Shown in pieces: positions 35,545 through 39,891 of a stretch of 39,891 nucleotides of DNA. The DNA lies in the IMG/VR virus record IMGVR_UViG_3300027733_000100, positions 1 through 39,891 of that record. The stretch is one strand, 5' to 3'. Within the stretch, counting starts at the first letter, position 1, and every line of letters starts with the position of its first letter. The stretch is from a virus. Made by a program: the position numbers and the translations under genes. The notes below the pieces were generated by a model. It saw only the letters and a program-made list of their open reading frames with translations. It was not told where the DNA came from and made no database searches.

Positions 35545-36555
35545 ATGGCAATAAATAATAATATAAACGAAGTACCAGATTTACAGGTGTTTACAACTGT
35601 TGGTAATTCGACTTGGGTAAAACCGACAGGTGCAAAATTCGTATATGTTGTATGTATTGGTGCTGGGGGTGGAGGTGGTAGTGGCGCAAAAGCAAACAAC
35701 GGTAATAATAGAACGGGTGGGACTGGTGGTGGTGGTGGCGCATATGCTGAAAAATTTTATTTAGCAAGTACGTTGTCTAGTACAGAACCAATATTTGTTG
35801 GTTCTGGCGGTATTGGTGGGGCTAGTGTAACTATTTCTGGTATTGGAAGAGGTGGTGGTAATGGTGAAAACTCTTTTTTTAGTTCTGGAGCAACACAATT
35901 AATTGGTTATGCTGGTGGTGGTGGTATTGGTGGTTTGTCAGCAACGACAGCTCAGGTTGGTGGTGGTGGTGGTGGTAATGGTGGTGCTGGTTTAAGTGGT
36001 ATTACTACAACTGCAACATACGGTGGTGGGGTACCTGGAGTAGCATCTTTAATAGCTATAGGTGGTCAAGGAGCGTCTGGACTAGGTTCTAGTACAGCTG
36101 GTTTAGGTAGTGGAAACGCTGAATATGGTGGTGGCTCTGGCGGTTCTAGAGGTGTTACTAACCTTATCCCTAAAGATGGGGGTAGTTCGATATTTGGTGC
36201 TGGTGGCGGTGGTGTTGGTGGTAGTACTGGTAGTGGTAATGTTGGTGTTGCTCCGACTTCTGGTGGCACTTCGGGGTCATATATTTCAGGTGGTGGTTCT
36301 GCACCTGGGGCTAATAGTTCAACAGCGCCAACATCTGGTAGTACAGGTGCTAGCGGAAATTCCATAAAATGTGGTAATGGTGGTGGTGGTGGTGGGGGTG
36401 CTGCGGCTGCTTCTGGTAATATTAACGGTGAAGCAGGAGGAAATGGTGGTGCATGTGGTGGTGGAGGTGGTGGTGGTGGTAATGCTACCAACACTGGAAA
36501 TAGTGGTGCTGGTGGTACTGGTGGTCGTGGTGAAGTAAGGGTTTATACATGGTAA
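35545..36555 (+). CDS. Glycine-rich adhesin-like fibre protein, copy 3
   Basis: This protein has 336 residues: MAINNNINEVPDLQVFTTVG, then 'STWVKPTGAKFVYVVCIGAG', poly-Gly blocks with intervening loops, and the ending 'GGTGGRGEVRVYTW'. The loops between Gly blocks (such as 'AKANNGNNRTG' and 'ATYGGGVPGVASLIAIGGQ') differ from those of the other two copies, while both ends are conserved. This is the pattern expected for related adhesins under diversifying selection. It lies 12 bases after copy 2. Confidence 0.76.
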   Translation: MAINNNINEVPDLQVFTTVGNSTWVKPTGAKFVYVVCIGAGGGGGSGAKANNGNNRTGGTGGGGGAYAEKFYLASTLSSTEPIFVGSGGIGGASVTISGIGRGGGNGENSFFSSGATQLIGYAGGGGIGGLSATTAQVGGGGGGNGGAGLSGITTTATYGGGVPGVASLIAIGGQGASGLGSSTAGLGSGNAEYGGGSGGSRGVTNLIPKDGGSSIFGAGGGGVGGSTGSGNVGVAPTSGGTSGSYISGGGSAPGANSSTAPTSGSTGASGNSIKCGNGGGGGGGAAAASGNINGEAGGNGGACGGGGGGGGNATNTGNSGAGGTGGRGEVRVYTW

Positions 36556-36579
36556 TAATAAATTATAAAAAATAATAAA

Positions 36580-37161
36580 ATGAATATAGTATATGCTTTT
36601 GAAATACTTAATTATGTTGAATCGATAGATTCTGAAAATAATGTTACATATATATCAAGAATTGATTGGAGGTATCGTGGTACAAATGAAAATAATATAA
36701 CATCATATGAAGATGGTACAAATTATTATACTGAAGAATCTTTATACACGTCAATAATACAAGATGATTTGATTAATATGGTTATTAGTTCTAATGATAT
36801 TGGTAATTTTCAGAATAAAATTAATATTAAAATATATAATATTGTTTATCCAAGAACATATAGATGGTTTATATACAGTCTTAATACTATCCCTAATTTT
36901 GAGGGGTATGAAAATTTTGTTACAGGTGTAAGCTGGAGATATAATGCAACATCTGATTCTGGTTTAACAGCAAATATTGAAGGTCAATCAAGTTTTAATA
37001 ATTTAAATGGACAGTATATTAATTATAGTAGTTTAAATGAAAATACCGTTATAAGTTGGATTGAGGGTACAGAAAACGTAAGTTTATTACAAGAAAAATT
37101 AGATAATATAATTAACCAAAAAATATCCCCACAAATAGTTAATTTACCATTACCTTGGTAA
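36580..37161 (+). CDS. Small two-repeat virion-associated protein
   Basis: This protein has 193 residues. It holds two copies of one domain. First half: 'VTYISRIDWRYRGTNENNIT ... IIQDDLINMVISSND ... NFQNKINIKIYNIVYPRTYRW'. Second half: 'FVTGVSWRYNATSDSGLTAN ... VISWIEGTENVSLLQEKLDN ... INQKISPQIVNLPLPW'. Single-copy versions with a '.V.W.y..t' start, a 'vi.Wi' helix and a 'LPW' end occur in tail-fibre regions of T4-like phages of marine bacteria; their function is unknown. It is the last gene of the fibre operon. Confidence 0.65.
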   Translation: MNIVYAFEILNYVESIDSENNVTYISRIDWRYRGTNENNITSYEDGTNYYTEESLYTSIIQDDLINMVISSNDIGNFQNKINIKIYNIVYPRTYRWFIYSLNTIPNFEGYENFVTGVSWRYNATSDSGLTANIEGQSSFNNLNGQYINYSSLNENTVISWIEGTENVSLLQEKLDNIINQKISPQIVNLPLPW

Positions 37162-37231
37162 TATTTGGTTAAAAAATATGTTATTTTATTTTTATATTTT
37201 TTCATAAAAAAACCTAGAATGGTAATTTTCA

Positions 37232-37240
37232 AATATTTAT
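37232..37240 (+). promoter_or_regulatory. AATATTTAT box, first copy upstream of tail sheath
   Basis: Exact copy 84 bases before the sheath ATG, in the 163-base gap that otherwise holds only AT-rich sequence. A second copy follows 30 bases later. Confidence 0.45.
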
Positions 37241-37270
37241 CCTTATATATTTAATTTTCGGTTTTTCTTG

Positions 37271-37279
37271 AATATTTAT
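37271..37279 (+). promoter_or_regulatory. AATATTTAT box, second copy upstream of tail sheath
   Basis: Exact copy 45 bases before the sheath ATG. Two boxes ahead of a highly expressed protein would fit a strong promoter. The leader between box and gene is A-rich, the usual Bacteroidota type of translation start. Confidence 0.45.
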
Positions 37280-37324
37280 TTAGTAACAAGAAATAATTTT
37301 TAAAAAAAGTAAAAAAAAAATAAC

Positions 37325-39891
37325 ATGGCAGAAAAAGTATTCGTTAGTCCAGGTGTCTACACCTCAGAAAAAGACTTAACATTTGTAACACGTCAAGTAG
37401 GTGTTACGACATTGGGTTTGGTGGGTGAAACAACCAAAGGACCAGCATTTCAACCTATTTTCGTAAGTAACTACGGCGAGTTTCAATCGTTTTTCGGTGG
37501 TTTAAATAATACATTGGTAAACGGTCCAGACGGAAACGGCGCACCTTTGTATGAATTACCATATATCGCAAAATCATATCTATCACAATCAAACCAATTA
37601 TTTGTAACAAGAATTCTTGGTTTTTCTGGTTATGATGCAGGTAAAGCTTGGGGTATAACGATGGATGCTGCTTTGGATAATTCAACAATAACAGCAACAA
37701 CAAGCTCGTATAATCCTAGTATTGTATATACTGCAACAAACTCTAACGTATTAATAGGTACAACTATTAGTGACCCATTATTAAGTTATTTAGTTAACAA
37801 TGGTAGTGTTAGTTTAGCTTTGTTACCAACATTAACAAATGGTCAAATATTATCGTTGAGTGTTTCGCTAGAAAAAGTTGGTGGTTTATTTACAGGTGCT
37901 AGCAGTCAATTGTTGGTTGTTAACGCTGGTTCAACACCAAATGTGTTAGACCCAACAACTACAGGTGCAACACTAACAAATGTAAGTATCCTCCCATTTG
38001 CATCATTTACAGCAGACGCCTCAAATAATTTGGTAACAGTAACTATAAATGATACTCTATTATCAAGCCTTTATAACAACGGTAATTTTAGTCTTAGTAC
38101 ATTGCCTAGTCTAACAATAAGTCAATCTGATGTTATTTCTAATTCATTTATAAATGTTGGTGGTTCAAATTATAGTGGTGCTGGTGCAGTTTATACACTT
38201 ATTTCTGCTGGTACAACAACAATGACTTTAAGTGCTGCTAGTGTTGCTTTAATTAGTAGCGCAAATACAAATCCATTTATTGTTTATACATCAACAACTG
38301 GTGGTGTTCTTTCTGCTGTTCAAATCAACGAGCCAAATACAAATGCTGGTTATAATAACTCAAATTTTAGTTTAACTGGGTTATCTAGCTTGGCAGTTGG
38401 TGCGACTGGTTCAATAGCTAGAAACTATGTAAACGTAGGTACTAGTTTTACTGGTAATGAATCTAACTACGTTGTAATTGCCACTGGCTTAACGCAAAGT
38501 GGTATTAATACAACAACAACTGCGGCTACAACTAGTGGTAGTTTTGTACCATTTATAAATTATACAGCAACAACTGGTAATACATTAATTACCGCAACTA
38601 TTGCAGACCCATTAACTAATAGTTTATACCAAGCTGGTAATATTAGTCTTAGCGGATTACCCGCAACAGCAACTGGTACAACTAGTACAATACCTTTATC
38701 ATTTATTTATAACGGTTCAATTTTTACTGGTGCTAGTTCAACATATACTGTATCACAAACAGGTATTACACCATACTATTTCAATGCATCTAGTACTGGT
38801 GTTTCAACAACAGCAAACTATAACCCATTAATTAGATATACAGCAACAACTAGTGGTTCATTAACAAATACTGTAATTTCAGACCCATTAACAAGTGCAT
38901 TTTATGGCGCTTCTTTATTTAGTTTAGCTTCATTACCTGGGTTAAATTCTGGTGTTAGAGGTGTAATTCCTTTTGTTATGACAGGTTCTGGTGCGGTTTA
39001 TACTGGTGCTTCTTCAAGTTATATTATTGTAAGTAAAGTAACTGTTCCAGCAGCAATTAATACAACAACTACTGGTGCTACAGGTGGTGTTGCCACCCCT
39101 ATAAATGCTAATCCGTTAATTACTTATCAAACAAACCCAATAACAAACAGCACAAGTTATGTTATTAATAACAATGTTCTTAATGCAATGTATGTTGCTA
39201 ATAACTTTAGTTTAGCCACATTGTTTAGTGGTGCACCAGTTGGTACATCGTTTAGTGTACCTCTTAGTTTTGTACAAAGCGGTTCATCTTATGTTGGTGC
39301 TTCTGCGGTATTCTCTGCAGCAACTTCTGGTGTAACACCACAAAGTTTAAATCAAAGTTCGGTAGGTTTTAGCGGAGCAACACCACTTATTAGTTCATTT
39401 ATACGATTTACTGCCGCTACAACATCTAGCACTGTAAATGTTACTTATTTAACAACTAGTGAACCATATAATACAATGGAAACCGCTGGAATATTGCAAG
39501 GTAATTATTTTGGTTTAAAAAATTCACCTGGAACTGGTGTTGGATTACTATATAGTGTACAAGGTGTTCCTAGTTCTTATACCGCAATAAATGCAACAAC
39601 TTATGTTGGTGTTTATGGTGTTGCAATTATTTTAAGTACAGGTTCAACATCAACACCAAATATTTATACTGGTTTGACAAGTGGGTATATTCAATATTAT
39701 ACTGGTGCTTCAAACACTAGACTTATCTCAGGTACAACATCTGGATTTACAATACAGTATAGTGGCGCTCAAACAGCAGCATACATATCAGGCCAAGCCT
39801 CAGGTGTTACAACATTCTATTCTGGTTCTGGTATTAACTATAAAACAGGTACAACTATTGGTAATGTATTCTACTTCTCTGGTGACCCATT
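37325..39891 (+). CDS. Tail sheath protein with repeat insertion (3' partial)
   Basis: The frame is open to the right edge (855 codons seen). Residues 1-120 match the start of contractile-tail sheath proteins (T4 gp18): 'VFVSPGVYTSEKDLTFVTRQ', then 'GLVGETTKGPAFQPIFVSNY', 'EFQSFFGG', 'YIAKSYLSQSNQLFVTRILG'. From residue 133 the normal sheath sequence is replaced by about seven repeats of 92-96 residues rich in Ser, Thr, Asn and Gly, followed by short 'YTGxxSG' motifs at about 775-855. T4 gp18 is 659 residues, so this protein is much larger already and its conserved C-terminal core has not yet begun. In T4 gp18 a surface domain is inserted at a similar place, so the repeats probably project from the tail. 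It lies 163 bases after the fibre operon. Confidence 0.88.
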   Translation, partial: MAEKVFVSPGVYTSEKDLTFVTRQVGVTTLGLVGETTKGPAFQPIFVSNYGEFQSFFGGLNNTLVNGPDGNGAPLYELPYIAKSYLSQSNQLFVTRILGFSGYDAGKAWGITMDAALDNSTITATTSSYNPSIVYTATNSNVLIGTTISDPLLSYLVNNGSVSLALLPTLTNGQILSLSVSLEKVGGLFTGASSQLLVVNAGSTPNVLDPTTTGATLTNVSILPFASFTADASNNLVTVTINDTLLSSLYNNGNFSLSTLPSLTISQSDVISNSFINVGGSNYSGAGAVYTLISAGTTTMTLSAASVALISSANTNPFIVYTSTTGGVLSAVQINEPNTNAGYNNSNFSLTGLSSLAVGATGSIARNYVNVGTSFTGNESNYVVIATGLTQSGINTTTTAATTSGSFVPFINYTATTGNTLITATIADPLTNSLYQAGNISLSGLPATATGTTSTIPLSFIYNGSIFTGASSTYTVSQTGITPYYFNASSTGVSTTANYNPLIRYTATTSGSLTNTVISDPLTSAFYGASLFSLASLPGLNSGVRGVIPFVMTGSGAVYTGASSSYIIVSKVTVPAAINTTTTGATGGVATPINANPLITYQTNPITNSTSYVINNNVLNAMYVANNFSLATLFSGAPVGTSFSVPLSFVQSGSSYVGASAVFSAATSGVTPQSLNQSSVGFSGATPLISSFIRFTAATTSSTVNVTYLTTSEPYNTMETAGILQGNYFGLKNSPGTGVGLLYSVQGVPSSYTAINATTYVGVYGVAIILSTGSTSTPNIYTGLTSGYIQYYTGASNTRLISGTTSGFTIQYSGAQTAAYISGQASGVTTFYSGSGINYKTGTTIGNVFYFSGDP
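37721..39680 (+). repeat. Seven repeats of about 276 bases inside the sheath gene
   Basis: Units start near 37721, 37997, 38276, 38552, 38828, 39116 and 39398 (spacing 276-288 bases, 92-96 residues). The consensus is about [FL]I-x-YTATT ... I-[SAN]-DPL ... Y-xx-[AG]-x-[FI]-SL-xx-LP ... F-TGASS-x-Y. The seventh unit is more diverged. The DNA is degenerate, so the array is not a recent expansion. Confidence 0.85.

Noticed and set aside
36066-36494. Proline-rich open frame opposite the third glycine-rich gene (and a similar one at 34268-34486)
   Set aside because: Poly-Gly GGT/GGC codons read as Pro on the other strand; this is a composition artefact.
26849-36555. Diversity-generating retroelement acting on fibre genes
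   Set aside because: No reverse transcriptase and no template/variable repeat pair with adenine-specific changes were seen; the repeats found differ at mixed bases or are identical.
37162-37324. Terminator in the gap before the sheath gene (AAAAACC ... GGTTTTT)
   Set aside because: The 7-base stem would enclose a loop of about 45 bases with no supporting inner pairing, so it is too weak to call.
37455-37703. Minus-strand open frame opposite the sheath start
   Set aside because: It overlaps clear sheath-coding sequence and shows no recognisable product.

Overview
This window is part of the genome of a tailed bacteriophage with a contractile tail (T4-like, myovirus type) that very probably infects a member of the Bacteroidota. 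The phage assignment rests on a tail sheath protein, a gp15-like tail completion protein, a gp13-like neck protein, a family-B DNA polymerase and a long run of modular fibre genes. The host assignment rests on several independent signs: A-rich leaders instead of Shine-Dalgarno sequences, promoter-like TTTG-N20-TATATTTG elements, Flavobacteriia-style signal peptides, a type IX secretion (T9SS)-like C-terminal domain, a SprB-type repeat, and Bacteroidota-type fibre modules. The DNA is AT-rich. No tRNA, rRNA, integrase, transposase, CRISPR array or reverse transcriptase was found. No stretch over about 165 bases lacks a gene.

Layout. (1) Bases 1-16756, rightward: a giant fibre gene cut by the left edge, a secreted two-helix protein with a T9SS-like tail, a collagen-like fibre, a second giant fibre, a small beta-rich protein, a leucine-rich-repeat protein and a second secreted beta-helix protein with a SprB repeat. 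(2) Bases 16786-21828, rightward: an ArdC-like protein and DNA polymerase B, separated by a strong terminator and a promoter. (3) Bases 21863-25143, leftward: SNF2-type helicase, glutaredoxin and gp13-like neck protein, ending in a hairpin terminator shared with the polymerase. (4) Bases 25253-37161, rightward, tightly packed: a small probable neck protein, a gp15-like protein, a mosaic fibre, a delta-60 repeat propeller, three more fibre proteins, three tandem glycine-rich adhesin-like proteins and a small two-repeat protein. (5) From 37325 off the right edge: the tail sheath gene, with a large insertion of about seven 92-96-residue repeats.

How the genes fit together. The sheath, gp15-like and gp13-like proteins form the tail and neck. 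The fibre genes look like a library of exchangeable beta modules (FIG/AG repeats, LTANT 16-mers, 'VTGF' modules, 'VGIGT-TP' modules) used in several proteins and once even shared with the sheath. Mixed among them are two proteins with signal peptides and host-type surface domains, which suggests that the phage also exports proteins to the host surface. A nine-base box, AATATTTAT, lies upstream of most transcription-unit starts on both strands and may be a phage-specific promoter element. The most notable points are the T9SS-like export signal on a phage protein, the repeat-bearing tail sheath, and the AATATTTAT box.
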